Notes under the pieces: generated by a model
What the model saw: the letters and a program-made list of their open reading frames with translations, nothing else
Databases searched by the model: none
What the model was told of the DNA's origin: nothing
Shown here: positions 1 to 9,065 of the stretch, piece by piece
How the letters are laid out: every line of letters begins with the position of its first letter
Position numbering within the stretch: the first letter of the stretch is position 1
Assembly: GCF_035510375.1 (NCBI RefSeq)
Contig: NZ_DATKHG010000028.1
Origin: Paenibacillus_I sp035510375
GTDB taxonomy: Bacteria > Bacillota > Bacilli > Paenibacillales > Paenibacillaceae
Length of the DNA stretch: 64,000 nucleotides
Reading direction: 5' to 3' (one strand)
Program-made: the position numbers and the translations under genes

Positions 1-827
1 TTCTCCGTCGCTTGACGAACACCCTTCAAATCTTCGAGCACAAACAGCGTATTCGCACCATACCGGGCAACGAGTGCCTTACTGACCTGATGGTTCACAT
101 CGGTCATCCAACGGGTTTCTCGTTGCCCGATTTGTTTGAGCTTGCGGCGCGCGGAAGGGGTTTGCTTTCTTTGCAGCTGCCGGCGCAATCGTTTGTAGTT
201 CGCTCGTTTGCGTTTCATCGCTCTGCCCGGAAAAAAAGTGGTGGCACCCTCGTTATCATAGACCGTCGCAACAAAGTTGATTCCCAAATCGACACCTGCG
301 ATTTGCCTCACATCCTCTGGCTTTGGCAGGGACACTTCTTTGGACATCGGAATGTGCAGGAACCTCTTCCCATGCTTGTGGACAAGCTTTGCTGTCCCGA
401 ACATCCAAGAGCCATCGAAGTATTTTTCCATACCTTTGGCTTCATAGCTGATTTTGATGCGACCCTGGAGCGTATTCACGGAAAACCGATTCGCAGTCAG
501 CGAATAATCCCTGTTCCAGACGAGTTCGTATTCCGGTTTCTTGAACTGCACTTGTACCCAATCATGACCGTTGCTCTGATTCGTCTTGTATCTGGCCATG
601 ACGGTTTTCATGACGGATTGAGCCATTTGGGATCGCAAGCCAATCTTACTGCGAAGATTGCGATAGGTGATTTGGTGCAGAGCAGGCAGCTTTAATTCGC
701 GGGTGCCATACACAACCGAAGATACAAAATTGCAGCCTTGGCGATAAGCTTGGATCGTTGCCAGCAAACTTTGGATTTGGCTTTCATCAGGCTTGATTTT
801 AATTTTCGCCGTCACCATTACGACCAT
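1..827 (-). CDS. tnpB: TnpB-family RNA-guided nuclease / IS200-IS605 OrfB, 5' part (3' end outside window)
   Basis: About 275 codons read leftwards and run off the window edge without a stop. The start at 827 is preceded by GGGAGGGGAAC; an in-frame ATG three codons later is an alternative. The N-terminal region begins MVVMVTAKIKIKP, typical of OrfB/TnpB. GVDLGINFVATVYD carries the first RuvC aspartate and FVLEDLKGV carries the RuvC glutamate; between them lies a basic stretch (RAMKRKRANYKRLRRQLQRK). The third RuvC aspartate and the CxxC zinc finger would lie outside the window. TnpB proteins are RNA-guided DNA endonucleases that help keep IS605-type elements in place. No tnpA transposase is seen on this side, so this may be a tnpB-only (IS1341-type) element. 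Whether it is intact cannot be judged. Confidence 0.93.
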   Translation of the reverse strand, partial: MVVMVTAKIKIKPDESQIQSLLATIQAYRQGCNFVSSVVYGTRELKLPALHQITYRNLRSKIGLRSQMAQSVMKTVMARYKTNQSNGHDWVQVQFKKPEYELVWNRDYSLTANRFSVNTLQGRIKISYEAKGMEKYFDGSWMFGTAKLVHKHGKRFLHIPMSKEVSLPKPEDVRQIAGVDLGINFVATVYDNEGATTFFPGRAMKRKRANYKRLRRQLQRKQTPSARRKLKQIGQRETRWMTDVNHQVSKALVARYGANTLFVLEDLKGVRQATE

Positions 828-894
828 ATGTTCCCCTCCCTTCTTATCTGATTATAGCATGCTTGGGAGGTAAAGCATACCAAAAAATAGCATT

Positions 895-939
895 CAGGCT
901 AGCGCCTGACGCACATTCCTCCCCCGCTTGTAGAAGCGG
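895..939 (-). mobile_element. Hairpins upstream of tnpB, candidate IS200/IS605 end or omegaRNA-like scaffold end
   Basis: Two hairpins lie upstream of tnpB: CAGGC-TAGC-GCCTG at 895-908 and CCGCTT-GTAG-AAGCGG at 924-939. The second is framed by CGCAC (909-913) and GTGCG (949-953). A weaker hairpin lies at 857-880, and a TATAAT-like box for tnpB at about 853-858. IS200/IS605 elements end in subterminal hairpins rather than inverted repeats. On the tnpB strand the second hairpin reads as a stem followed by GGGGGAGGAATG, which recalls the hairpin closing the omegaRNA scaffold, normally found downstream of tnpB. It may be the element's left end or the right end of an older neighbouring copy. Confidence 0.4.
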
Positions 940-1093
940 AAGTATCCTGTGCGAACCTTGATGAAGGAAGGCGCACCGTGCGCGCAAGTTTCCGCCCCGC
1001 GCCGGAAACTCCGGATTGGCGGCCGCTTTCCGCTTTATGCTATAATCGCACCACAACGAAACAACGAATCGAGACGAATATCGGAGGCTTGCC

Positions 1094-1573
1094 ATGCTGA
1101 CTTTCGAGCAGAAGCTCGCGATTGCGGAGTCCTTTCCGGAATTGCAGCGCAAGGACGTGTCGATGAAACGCGTCAATTTCCATTATGAAGAAAGCGCCGC
1201 GGACAAAAAAACAGTCGTCTATCATCTGCACCCGAACGGCAACGGCTTCGTGTACGCCGGCTTGCTGGATGGATACGAGACGGACGACAAAGGCATGGTG
1301 AACATACGCGATTTCGGTGAAGACGAGCTCCGGCAGCTGATCGCCGACTCGATCCGCGCCTTAAGCGAATACGAGCCTCCGCAGCCGGCCGCCAAGAAAC
1401 CGGCCGCCCCTCGTCAAGGAACCTGGACCGATGCGGAAGGACATACGTTAAACCTTGCGTTTGAGGATGACCTCTGGTATGTATATGCCGGCCTGAATCT
1501 GGACGCGGCGTTCGAGTCGTATGAGGAGGCGGAAGAGTACCTGCGTGAAGAAGGATTTGCGCCGAAGGCGTAA
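1094..1573 (+). CDS. Conserved hypothetical protein, 159 aa
   Basis: I do not recognise a named family. The start follows GGAGG with an 8-nt gap (GGAGGCTTGCC), and a TATAAT box lies at 1041-1046. The protein is acidic and soluble, with no signal peptide or membrane segment. The N-terminal half (residues 1-95) has a helical region followed by alternating hydrophobic strands; a Pro/Ala-rich linker (QPAAKKPAAP) at about 99-108 joins it to a short C-terminal domain beginning GTWTDAEGHTLNLAF. The two-part layout resembles small Paenibacillus proteins of unknown role. It stands alone, with no operon partner. No function is proposed. Confidence 0.8.
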   Translation: MLTFEQKLAIAESFPELQRKDVSMKRVNFHYEESAADKKTVVYHLHPNGNGFVYAGLLDGYETDDKGMVNIRDFGEDELRQLIADSIRALSEYEPPQPAAKKPAAPRQGTWTDAEGHTLNLAFEDDLWYVYAGLNLDAAFESYEEAEEYLREEGFAPKA

Positions 1574-1618
1574 CAGACGGTACAAGATAAATGAACGACG
1601 ATGCGGGAGGCGGTCTTC

Positions 1619-1675
1619 ATGAAAGTGATCATTTCGGCGCAGGAAGCGATGGACAGAGGAACAAATAGAGGATAA
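1619..1675 (+). CDS. Mini-ORF, 18 codons, possible truncated small gene
   Basis: ATG at 1619 follows GGGAGG with an 8-nt gap, the best ribosome binding site between 1573 and the kinase. It encodes MKVIISAQEAMDRGTNRG and stops. The first 14 residues look like the start of a longer protein rather than random sequence, so this may be the stump of a decayed gene or a leader peptide for the kinase downstream. Evidence is limited to the ribosome binding site and the composition. Confidence 0.3.
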   Translation: MKVIISAQEAMDRGTNRG

Positions 1676-1696
1676 TAACACAAATTTGTAGAATAA

Positions 1697-3204
1697 ATGA
1701 AGGGCGCAAGCTCTTCTTTTTTCAACTTTCAGCATAGGGGAATCGACTCGTCTATGAAGGATACGTCTAACTATCGGGGCGAAAAGCATCATCATGAAAT
1801 GCTCCAGCATTCTCCCGATGCGATCGTGGTGCATGACGGCGAGCGCTTGCTGTACGTCAACAATGCCGCGGTCAGACTGGTCGGTGCGGAGCGTGCGGAT
1901 CAGATGATCGGGCAGCCGATCCTCCGTTTTATCCATCCCGCTCATCACGAGATTTCGAAAGAGCGGATGAAGCAGGTCCGAACTGTGAAAAAAGGGCTCG
2001 ATCTCTTCGTCTATAAAATGATTCGTTTCGACGGTACGTTGTTCGATGCCGAAACGACAAGCATCGAGGTGCATGGGCAATCGGGCAGAAGCTTGATCCA
2101 GTCGGTCGTAAGGGATATCTCGAAGCGAATCAAGTACGAGGAAGAGCTGATGGAGGAAGCCGAACGCTACCAGCGGCTGATCACCTTTCTGCCCGAGCCG
2201 ATCGTCATTACCGACAACGGCATCATCGTCTACGCCAATCTGTCCGCCGTGAGACTCTTAAAGGGCCGGGATATGCAAGATGTGATCGGCATGAATATTT
2301 TCCGCTTTATTCACCCTGATCACCATGAGGAAACGATCCGCATCGTCGGCCAGGTCATGCAGTCGAACGAGCCTACGCCCTATGTCGAACGGAAGCTGAT
2401 CGGCCTGACCGGGGAAAGAATCGACATTGAAATATCGAGCATTCGCCTCGATCATTATTTAAGCAGACCGGTCATTCTAAGCGTTTTGCGCGATTTGACG
2501 GAGCGCAAGATGGCCGAAGAGCTGATCGTCAAATCGGAAAAGCTGTCCGTTATCGGCCAGCTGGCTGCCGGGGTGGCGCATGAAATCCGCAACCCGCTTA
2601 CCTCGCTTCGCGGCTTTACCCAACTGCTGCAAAAGGAGTTCGGCAGCCGGTATCCCTATCTCGATATCATGCTGAGCGAGCTGGATCGCATCAACCAGAT
2701 CGTGAACGAGTTTATGAGTCTGGCGAAGCCGCATCTGGTACGCTTCCAAACCTGCGGCTTGAAAGAAATTATCGGCAGCGTCATCTCCCTGCTTGAGTCG
2801 CAGGCGATTCTGAACAATGTGACGATTCTCTCCCGCTGCGACGATTCGATCCCGCCGGTCCGCTGCGACGTGAACCAGCTGAAGCAGGTATTCGTGAATG
2901 TGATCAAAAATGCGATCGAAGGATGCCCGGCGGCGGCCAGGTCGATATCGACGTAACGGTGCGTCCGAACGGCGATCCGTCGGTATCGGTTCAAGACTAT
3001 GGGCCCGGTATCCCCGACGAGGTCGTCCGCCGGCTGGGCGAGCCGTTCTTCACGACAAAAGCGCACGGAACGGGACTGGGCCTCATGATCTGCCACCGGA
3101 TTATCGAAGCCCATCACGGCACGATGAGCATCTCAAGCCAAACCGGCTGCGGTACGAAGGTTGAGATTTCCCTGCCTCCTGCGGGAGGCGACCCTTCCAT
3201 ATGA
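1697..3204 (+). pseudogene. PAS-PAS histidine kinase (sporulation-kinase type), frameshifted in the ATPase N-box
   Basis: Two overlapping frames together make one kinase of about 502 residues. The first (1697-2956) has PAS domains at about residues 30-140 and 155-268 and a HisKA domain with the phospho-accepting His295 in GVAHEIRNPLTSLRGF. The second (reading from about 2921 to 3204) supplies the rest of the ATPase: DYGPGIP (G1) and GTGLGLMI (G2). The join falls inside the N-box: the first frame reads NVIKNAIEG and the second MPGGGQ, where relatives have NAIEAMPGGG. One base appears to be missing near 2920-2922. There are no membrane segments, so it would be a cytosolic sensor like KinA/KinE. 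Neither ATG 1697 nor ATG 1754 has a well-placed ribosome binding site. This is either a real inactivation or a sequencing error. Confidence 0.85.
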
Positions 3205-3256
3205 CGATCCCGATAACCGCGGTGATATGGACCGGACGAACAGCTTGAAGGACTGA

Positions 3257-3298
3257 AGAAAAAATCCCGACGACTCGAGCCTTCGAGCCGTCGGGATT
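3257..3298 (-). terminator. Rho-independent terminator of sugar operon 1
   Basis: On the minus strand a long stem (AATCCCGACG paired with CGTCGGGATT, continued by CTCGA/TCGAG) is followed by TTTTTTCTTC. It lies 32 bp after the stop of the debranching-type hydrolase. Confidence 0.85.
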
Positions 3299-3329
3299 GC
3301 CAAACGCCGGCAAAACACCTTATCCTGCT

Positions 3330-5450
3330 TTACGCGATCGTCCAGCCGGTCGTATTGGAGCCGACCTCGACCGTATACGCTCCCGTGCCGCCGCCGCGGG
3401 TAACGTTCACGTCCAGCCGTCCGGCGCCCAGCCGGATGCGGCGGACGGACAAGCGGTTCATGCCCTCCGGCAGGATCGGCTGCATGAAAATTCGCCGGTT
3501 GGCGTGGTCGAGCCTGAGGCCCAGCATCACCTGCAGAAAAACGAGCGGAGTGGCCGCCGCCCACGCCTGCGGAGAGCACGCGACCGGATACCGGACGGGA
3601 TTGCCCCGCTCGCTGGAATAACCGCAGAACAGCTCGGGCAGCCGGTTGTTCTCGAAACAGGCGCCCGCCTTCAGCAAGCCTTCCATGACGACCAATGCTT
3701 CGGCATGAAACCCTTGGGCGTTGAGCCCCATCAGGCATAACGAATTGTCATGCGGCCAGATGCTTCCGTTGTGATAGCTCATCGGATTGTAGCCCTTCTC
3801 GCCCGCCGCCATCGTGCGGATGCCGTAGCCGCTGAACAGCGACTCCGACACCAGCTTCTGCGCGACAGCCGCGGCCCGGTCCCGCTTCATCATGCCCGAC
3901 ATCAGCACGTGGCCCGGATTGGAGGTGACCGTCTCCACCGGCTTCCGCTCTTCGTCAAGCGCCAGCGCATAGAACCGGTCGCCTTCCACCCAGAAGGCTT
4001 CCTCGAACCGTTCCCGCAGCCGCTCGGCTTCGGACTTCAGCCGGTTGGACCACTCCGCCCAATCGTCGGCGCCGGATTGTTCCTTGAGCGTGCCGAGCAG
4101 CTTGGCCAGCGTCGTTTTCGCTTGGTACACGTACCCCTGGACTTCAACCAGCGCGATCGGCGCTTTGGCGTACTCGCCGCTGCGGTGCACGATCGAGTTG
4201 CCGGAATCCTTCCAGCCCTGATTCGCGATCCCCTTAGCCGATTCCTGAAAATACGATATGAACCCGCTGCCATCGCGGTCTCCATACGTATCGATCCATT
4301 CCAGCGCCCGCCGGATATGCGGAAGCATCGCTTTGAACAGCTCCGCGTCATCGGTCCATTTCACATATTCCCCGATCAGCACGAGAAACAGCGGCGTGGC
4401 GTCGATCGAGCCGTAATAAGGCGTGAACGGAATCTGATTCGTGCCGGCGAGCTCGCCGCTGCGCAGCTCGTGCATGATTTTGCCTGGCTGCTCGTCGCGC
4501 CAGCTGTCCGCCCGATCGCCCTGGTAACGGGCCATCGTCAGGACCGTGCCCTTGGCGATCTCCGGATGGATCGGCAGCATTTGCAGCGCCGCGATCAGGC
4601 TGTCCCGGCCGAACGGGACGGCAAACCAAGGCAAACCGGCTACCGGAAAACGCCCGTACCCGAGATCCGTAAGCAGCACGCGGATATCATGCAAGCCGCG
4701 GTCGTACAGGCGGTTAAACAGCCGCAGGTCGCTGTCCGCGGCCGTCGACTCCCGCTCCCACTCCTCGTAGGAGCGGCTCAGCTGCCACAGAGCCGTTTCG
4801 CGGGAATGCCGCTCCGGCTTCACACCGCCGACCACCGGCGAAATAAAGAAATCAAGCGACAGCGACTCCCCCGCCTCCAGCTCCAAGCGGTACGTCACCG
4901 CTACGCCTTCGGCCGACATATCAACGTCCACCGGTTCCGCCGCCCACTCCACCAGCAGCTTCCGCTGCACGCTGTCCGCGCCTTCATACCCGATCTCGAA
5001 TCCGGAACCGTACTGCCGCGCGCCCGTCTTCTTCCCGACCTGGCCGTCCTGAAAGCCGCGAACGATGAACATGTCGCAGAAATCGGCGTCGAACAGCACG
5101 GACAGCTCGAACTTCTCCCGATGCGGATTGAAGTTGGTTGCCTTGAGCGTTTCATAGAGCACGTCCTGATAGATGAACCTTGTCCGCTCGACTTCGATGG
5201 ACTCCGGCCACAGCGTCAGCTGTCCGTCACGCTCGGTTTTCGGATTGGTCAGCACGATGCGCGATATATAGTTTTCGTCCGCTTCGGACGACAGCATTCT
5301 AAGCTTTTCCCCGTTAATCGTCAGCGCCAGACGGCTGAGGAAGCGCGTGTCCTTCGTATACAGCCCGTGGCCGTGATTGCTCTCGGAAATATCTCCGGAC
5401 ATATCCGTCAGCAGAAACAGATCGTTCTCTTTAATCACTCTGTAATCCAT
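3330..5450 (-). CDS. Amylo-alpha-1,6-glucosidase / glycogen-debranching-type hydrolase
   Basis: The protein has about 706 residues. The start at 5450 (MDYRVIKENDLF) is chosen because GAGGG lies 8 nt upstream; the ATG five codons earlier has no such site. Residues 1-210 are a beta-rich N-terminal domain like GDE_N_bis (SNHGHGLYTKDTRFLS near the start). About 225-640 form an (alpha/alpha)6-barrel of the GH63/GH133-like clan, with PWFAVPFGRDSL, SWRDEQPGKIMHELR and NPMSYHNGSIWPHDN. There is no signal peptide, so it acts inside the cell. It is the last gene of the LacI1/binding-protein/permease operon, so it probably trims an imported oligosaccharide. The family is broad and the exact substrate cannot be read from sequence. 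Confidence 0.88.
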   Translation of the reverse strand: MDYRVIKENDLFLLTDMSGDISESNHGHGLYTKDTRFLSRLALTINGEKLRMLSSEADENYISRIVLTNPKTERDGQLTLWPESIEVERTRFIYQDVLYETLKATNFNPHREKFELSVLFDADFCDMFIVRGFQDGQVGKKTGARQYGSGFEIGYEGADSVQRKLLVEWAAEPVDVDMSAEGVAVTYRLELEAGESLSLDFFISPVVGGVKPERHSRETALWQLSRSYEEWERESTAADSDLRLFNRLYDRGLHDIRVLLTDLGYGRFPVAGLPWFAVPFGRDSLIAALQMLPIHPEIAKGTVLTMARYQGDRADSWRDEQPGKIMHELRSGELAGTNQIPFTPYYGSIDATPLFLVLIGEYVKWTDDAELFKAMLPHIRRALEWIDTYGDRDGSGFISYFQESAKGIANQGWKDSGNSIVHRSGEYAKAPIALVEVQGYVYQAKTTLAKLLGTLKEQSGADDWAEWSNRLKSEAERLRERFEEAFWVEGDRFYALALDEERKPVETVTSNPGHVLMSGMMKRDRAAAVAQKLVSESLFSGYGIRTMAAGEKGYNPMSYHNGSIWPHDNSLCLMGLNAQGFHAEALVVMEGLLKAGACFENNRLPELFCGYSSERGNPVRYPVACSPQAWAAATPLVFLQVMLGLRLDHANRRIFMQPILPEGMNRLSVRRIRLGAGRLDVNVTRGGGTGAYTVEVGSNTTGWTIA

Positions 5451-5534
5451 ACCGGTTTCCCTCATATTCTCTGTAATTTATGTGAAGATCACAATTCGCG
5501 GCGATCCGAACGGCGCGTTCGCGTTCGCAGCCGT

Positions 5535-6371
5535 TTATCCCTTGACGCCGCTTGAGGCCACGCTTTGCTGCACCTGCTCCTGGACGAGCAAATAGATGAC
5601 GATGCCCGGGATGATGATCATGGTGAGCGCCGCGAACATGTAGGTGTAATTGTAGGAGAACGCCTCGTTGAAAAAGCCCAGCGCGACCGGCAGCGTCCGG
5701 TTCGCCTCGCTGGTGGTCAGCACGAGCGCATAGAAATATTCGTTCCAGTTCGCCAGGAACAGCAGAATGCCGGATGTGGCCAACCCGGACTTCGCGAGCG
5801 GCAAATTCACGTTCCAGAAAGTCCGCCAGAAGCCGGCGCCGTCGATGATCGCCGCCTCATCCAGATCCTTGGGAATCGACATGAACGTCACCCGCAGAAT
5901 GAACAACGCGAGCGCCATCCCGAACGAAGCGTAAACGAGCACCAGTCCCGCCTTCGTGTCGTACAGATTCAATTTCATCACGATCGTGAATATCGGCTGC
6001 GCCCTGGCATAACCCGGAACCAGCAGCGTAATCGTGCAGAGGACGAACAGAACGTTTTTGCCGAAGAAATCGAATTTCCCGAAAATATAGCCGGCAAGGG
6101 CATAAATGAACACCGCGATCAAAGTAGCCGACGTCGCGATGATCAATGAATTTTTGAAGTAGACGAGAAAGTTGTATTGGGTGAAAACATCGGCGTACGC
6201 CTTGAAGCTGATCGACGTCGGCAGCGCGAACGGATCGCCCAGAATCGCCTTGTTCGTTTTGAAGGATGAGACGACGATCCATAGAATCGGAAATGTGGAT
6301 ACGACGACCGTGAACAGCATGACCGTATGGGAGAAGAGGCGTTCCGTCAGGCTGCCGGTTCGGATTTGCAT
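5535..6371 (-). CDS. Sugar ABC transporter permease, MalG type (operon 1)
   Basis: The 278-residue protein has about six membrane helices and the permease EAA loop (EAAIIDGAGFWRTFWNVNLP, around 190-210), which docks on the ATPase. The C-terminus SSGVKG is typical of CUT1 MalG-like subunits. GGAGG lies 10 nt before the start. It is 15 bp downstream of the partner permease and 84 bp before the hydrolase. No ATPase gene is in the operon or the window; as in other Firmicutes, a shared MsmX-type ATPase encoded elsewhere probably energises it. Confidence 0.95.
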   Translation of the reverse strand: MQIRTGSLTERLFSHTVMLFTVVVSTFPILWIVVSSFKTNKAILGDPFALPTSISFKAYADVFTQYNFLVYFKNSLIIATSATLIAVFIYALAGYIFGKFDFFGKNVLFVLCTITLLVPGYARAQPIFTIVMKLNLYDTKAGLVLVYASFGMALALFILRVTFMSIPKDLDEAAIIDGAGFWRTFWNVNLPLAKSGLATSGILLFLANWNEYFYALVLTTSEANRTLPVALGFFNEAFSYNYTYMFAALTMIIIPGIVIYLLVQEQVQQSVASSGVKG

Positions 6372-6386
6372 GGGACGCGCACCTCC

Positions 6387-7262
6387 TCAGTAGATCTTCT
6401 CGTTCATTTTGAACAGCCTGTTGATGAGCAGCATAACCGCGACGCCGAGAATGATCATGACCGTGGCGGCCGCGTTGGCGTAGCCGTATTCATAATTGAC
6501 CAGGCCGTCATAGAGCATGAGCGTAATATTGTACGTCTCGTTGCCGGGCCCGCCTCCCGACGTGAGCGCCACCTCCTCGAACCCGGCGATCCGGGCGGTT
6601 ACCGACAGAATGATGCCGGTGCCGATGGCGTTTTTCACGAGCGGCAGGTTGATGTAGCGGGTAATTTGCCACTCGCCCGCGCCGTCCAGCAGGGCGGCCT
6701 CATGAATTTCCTTCGGGATCGCCATCAAATCGTTGTACACGATCAGCGTGACGTATACCGCATAGAACAGCCACGTGAACGTGATCGCCCAGAAGGAGGC
6801 CGGCGATTCGAAGAACCATTTTACATGAAAGTCGGAAAAGCCGATTTGGCGCACCAGGTTGTTGATGACACCGATATCGTCGTTGAAAATGATTTTGTAG
6901 ATCATCGCCCAGGCCGCCGCGGAGATGACCATCGGGATCATGAACACCCCCCTGACGAACCGCCACCCGAAATACCCTTTGTACAAAATGAAGGCGACCA
7001 GCGTGCCGAAGCCCACGTGGAGCGTGGCGGCAATCAGCGACCAAAGCAACAAGTTCCGCATCGCGATGAAAAAGGTGTTGTCATACGTGATCAGGTTGAC
7101 GTAATTGTCCAAACCGCTGAACGTGGGAGAGCCGAAGCCGTCCCAGTCCGTGAACCCGGTTGTGAAGACGGTAATGATCGGCACGATATAAAACAAACCG
7201 AGAACGAGCAGCGTAGGCGCAAGAAAGATCGCAATCCACCATTTGGTCCCTTTAGCCTTCAT
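6387..7262 (-). CDS. Sugar ABC transporter permease, MalF/UgpA type (operon 1)
   Basis: The 291-residue CUT1 permease has a long first periplasmic loop containing FTTGFTDWDGFGSPTFSGLD, six predicted membrane helices and the EAA motif EAALLDGAGEWQITRYINLP. LTSGGGPGNET is the usual MalF-like signature near the C-terminus. AAGGGGGTG lies just upstream of the start. It pairs with the MalG-type subunit downstream. The binding-protein gene lies 82 bp upstream, separated by a hairpin. Confidence 0.95.
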   Translation of the reverse strand: MKAKGTKWWIAIFLAPTLLVLGLFYIVPIITVFTTGFTDWDGFGSPTFSGLDNYVNLITYDNTFFIAMRNLLLWSLIAATLHVGFGTLVAFILYKGYFGWRFVRGVFMIPMVISAAAWAMIYKIIFNDDIGVINNLVRQIGFSDFHVKWFFESPASFWAITFTWLFYAVYVTLIVYNDLMAIPKEIHEAALLDGAGEWQITRYINLPLVKNAIGTGIILSVTARIAGFEEVALTSGGGPGNETYNITLMLYDGLVNYEYGYANAAATVMIILGVAVMLLINRLFKMNEKIY

Positions 7263-7284
7263 CTCTTCACCCCCTTTGGAAGAT

Positions 7285-7314
7285 AGAGCCTCCCACCTGG
7301 AGATGGAAGGCTCT
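7285..7314 (-). promoter_or_regulatory. Intra-operon hairpin after binding-protein gene 1
   Basis: AGAGCCT pairs with AGGCTCT around a 16-nt loop, between the binding-protein stop and the first permease. Without a strong T-run it is more likely an mRNA-stabilising or processing hairpin than a full terminator, giving more binding protein than permease. Confidence 0.6.
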
Positions 7315-7344
7315 TTGATTTGCCTTGCGTTGGATTGTCTTGCG

Positions 7345-8742
7345 TTATTTGAAGCGTCCCGCTTTCTGGGTCAACGTTTCCGCGAATTTCTCAGGCGTCA
7401 GATCGCCTTTGACCAGGAGCGGCAAATTCTGGGCGAATTCGGTGCTGCCGATCTGATCTGGCCATACGTTGCCGAACGATTGCGCGATCACCTTCATGTC
7501 GTTCTTGACCGAACGGTTCATCTCGGCCAGAATCGGATTCAGCTTGGATTCGAATTCCGCGGACTGCCGGACGTTCGGCGCCGTGCCGCCCTCTGCGATC
7601 ATGTAAGCCTCAAGCTCCTCCGGCGAGTTGATGAACTCCAGGAACGCAAGCGCGGCGTCCGTCTCCTCCTGCTTCAGCCCTTTCGGAATCCACCAGGAAT
7701 ATTCTGCGGTCGTCGCAAGGCCTACGCCGCCCGGATAAACGGATGCGCCCACCTTATCGGCGAACCCTTCCGGCGCCTTCGTCGTATCAGAGAAATCGCC
7801 GACCATCCAAGTTCCGTTGGCAATGATTGCCGCACGTTCGTTGAGGAAATTGTTGGCCGCATCGGCGTAAGCCGCGCCGAGCGCGTTGTCCGTCGTGTAG
7901 TTTTGCAGCCACTTCTGCGTTTCGGCGAACGCCTTGATCCACAGCGGGTCGTTATAGTCCGACACCTTGTCTGCCCGGTCGCTCTTCAGCACCTCGGCGC
8001 CGCCCGGCTCACCGGCCATGAACGCGGAAGCGAGGAGCATGGTCGTCCAGGCATTCTCGCCCGTCATCAGGGACAGCGGGGTGAACCCGGCAGCCTTCAA
8101 TTGCTTCAGGGCTTCTTCGAACTCGGCGAAGGTCATTTGGGCGACCGGCTTCGTTATGCCGGCCTTCTCAAACATCTCTTTGTTGTAGAACAGGCCGATC
8201 GGACGGATAACGGAGAGCGGCATCGTATAGATTTTACCGTTCTTCGTGTTGTAGGAAACCGAATCGGCGATCAGCTGTTTGCTGAGCTCCGGTTTGGAAT
8301 CCAGCCAAGGCTTGAGGTCGTAAATTTCGTCTTTCGCGATCAATTCATCGATGAATTGCGTGTCTCCGCCTTCGATCAGGGCGGGCAGCTTCTTCTGCTG
8401 CCAGAGCAGCTTGATTTTCTCCTTGTAAGCGTCGTTCGGAACCTCTTCGATCTTGATCTCGTACTGACCCTCATATTTCTTGTTGAAGCGCTCGACCTGC
8501 GGGAGAAAGAACTTGCCCCCGACATTCTGGCCCGCTTTATAATGCGGAATGTTCAGCACGACTTTTTCCTTCGGCGTCTCTTCGGCCGGCTGGTTCGTGT
8601 CGGTTTCGCCCGTGTTCGTTGCGGGCGCCTTGCCGTTGTTGCCGGCTGCACCGTTGTTGCCGCCGCTATTGCCCCCGCATGCCGTCAAAATCAGCATCAA
8701 AGACAGGCACAGGATGAGCGTGGCTTTGTAACCTTTTTTCAT
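7345..8742 (-). CDS. Extracellular sugar-binding lipoprotein (operon 1)
   Basis: The 465-residue family-1 solute-binding protein has a lipoprotein signal with lipobox LTAC (Cys22) and a low-complexity Gly/Asn then Pro/Glu/Thr tether to about residue 65. The rest is a two-lobed SBP_bac_1 fold with typical segments (MPLSVIRPIGLFYNKEMFEKAG, INSPEELEAYM). It captures the sugar at the outer membrane face and delivers it to the two permeases downstream. GGGGAG lies 9 nt before the start. It is transcribed from a promoter at 8946-8974 carrying three LacI1-type operators and a cre box. Confidence 0.95.
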   Translation of the reverse strand: MKKGYKATLILCLSLMLILTACGGNSGGNNGAAGNNGKAPATNTGETDTNQPAEETPKEKVVLNIPHYKAGQNVGGKFFLPQVERFNKKYEGQYEIKIEEVPNDAYKEKIKLLWQQKKLPALIEGGDTQFIDELIAKDEIYDLKPWLDSKPELSKQLIADSVSYNTKNGKIYTMPLSVIRPIGLFYNKEMFEKAGITKPVAQMTFAEFEEALKQLKAAGFTPLSLMTGENAWTTMLLASAFMAGEPGGAEVLKSDRADKVSDYNDPLWIKAFAETQKWLQNYTTDNALGAAYADAANNFLNERAAIIANGTWMVGDFSDTTKAPEGFADKVGASVYPGGVGLATTAEYSWWIPKGLKQEETDAALAFLEFINSPEELEAYMIAEGGTAPNVRQSAEFESKLNPILAEMNRSVKNDMKVIAQSFGNVWPDQIGSTEFAQNLPLLVKGDLTPEKFAETLTQKAGRFK

Positions 8743-8846
8743 GCGAACTTCTCCCCTTCATCTGTTGAATTTATTATTTAAAGATCCCCGGAGGAACACT
8801 TTAAACCGAAATCCGCTCTTGCTTGACGTTTCGTTTACGGCATTTA

Positions 8847-9023
8847 CCAAAACGTTTTGGATCATGCGGGCAGAAAATGAATCGCCCTTTTTGATCCAGT
8901 AAGCGTTATCAAATGCTTTCCAAATCGTTTTGGAAGGATAGTGTTATTATATTTCTTACAGAAAGCGTTTGCAATAGAAATAGTTAGCCAAAAAAATGCG
9001 GCGTCGTTTCATAAACGTTTTGG
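8847..9023. promoter_or_regulatory. Three LacI1-type operators in the operon 1 control region
   Basis: Three copies of a 14-bp palindrome occur: CCAAAACGTTTTGG (8847-8860, perfect), CCAAATCGTTTTGG (8920-8933) and CATAAACGTTTTGG (9010-9023). The middle copy lies just downstream of the -10 box, one lies further into the leader and one upstream of the -35 box, a layout suited to repression with looping. An identical perfect copy lies before the lacI gene itself. The 322 bp between the two genes holds only these sites, the promoter and the cre box. Confidence 0.85.
8946..8974 (-). promoter_or_regulatory. Sigma-A promoter of operon 1 with cre-like box
   Basis: On the minus strand TTGCAA (8969-8974) and TATAAT (8946-8951) are separated by 17 bp. 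TTGCAAACGCTTTCT (8960-8974) overlaps the -35 and matches the CcpA cre consensus WTGNAANCGNWWNCA at all but the last base, so carbon catabolite repression is predicted. Confidence 0.8.
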
Positions 9024-9065
9024 AAATGCGTCAACAATAGACCCGTAAGCGCTGGAATCAGACCT

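Noticed and set aside
3750..5555. Open frame of 601 codons on the plus strand
   Set aside because: It lies antisense to the debranching-type hydrolase, is rich in Arg/His/Gln typical of reverse-frame GC-rich DNA, and has no ribosome binding site or domain.
7243..8781. Open frame of 512 codons on the plus strand
   Set aside because: Antisense shadow of the binding-protein gene; no domain and Arg/Leu-rich composition.
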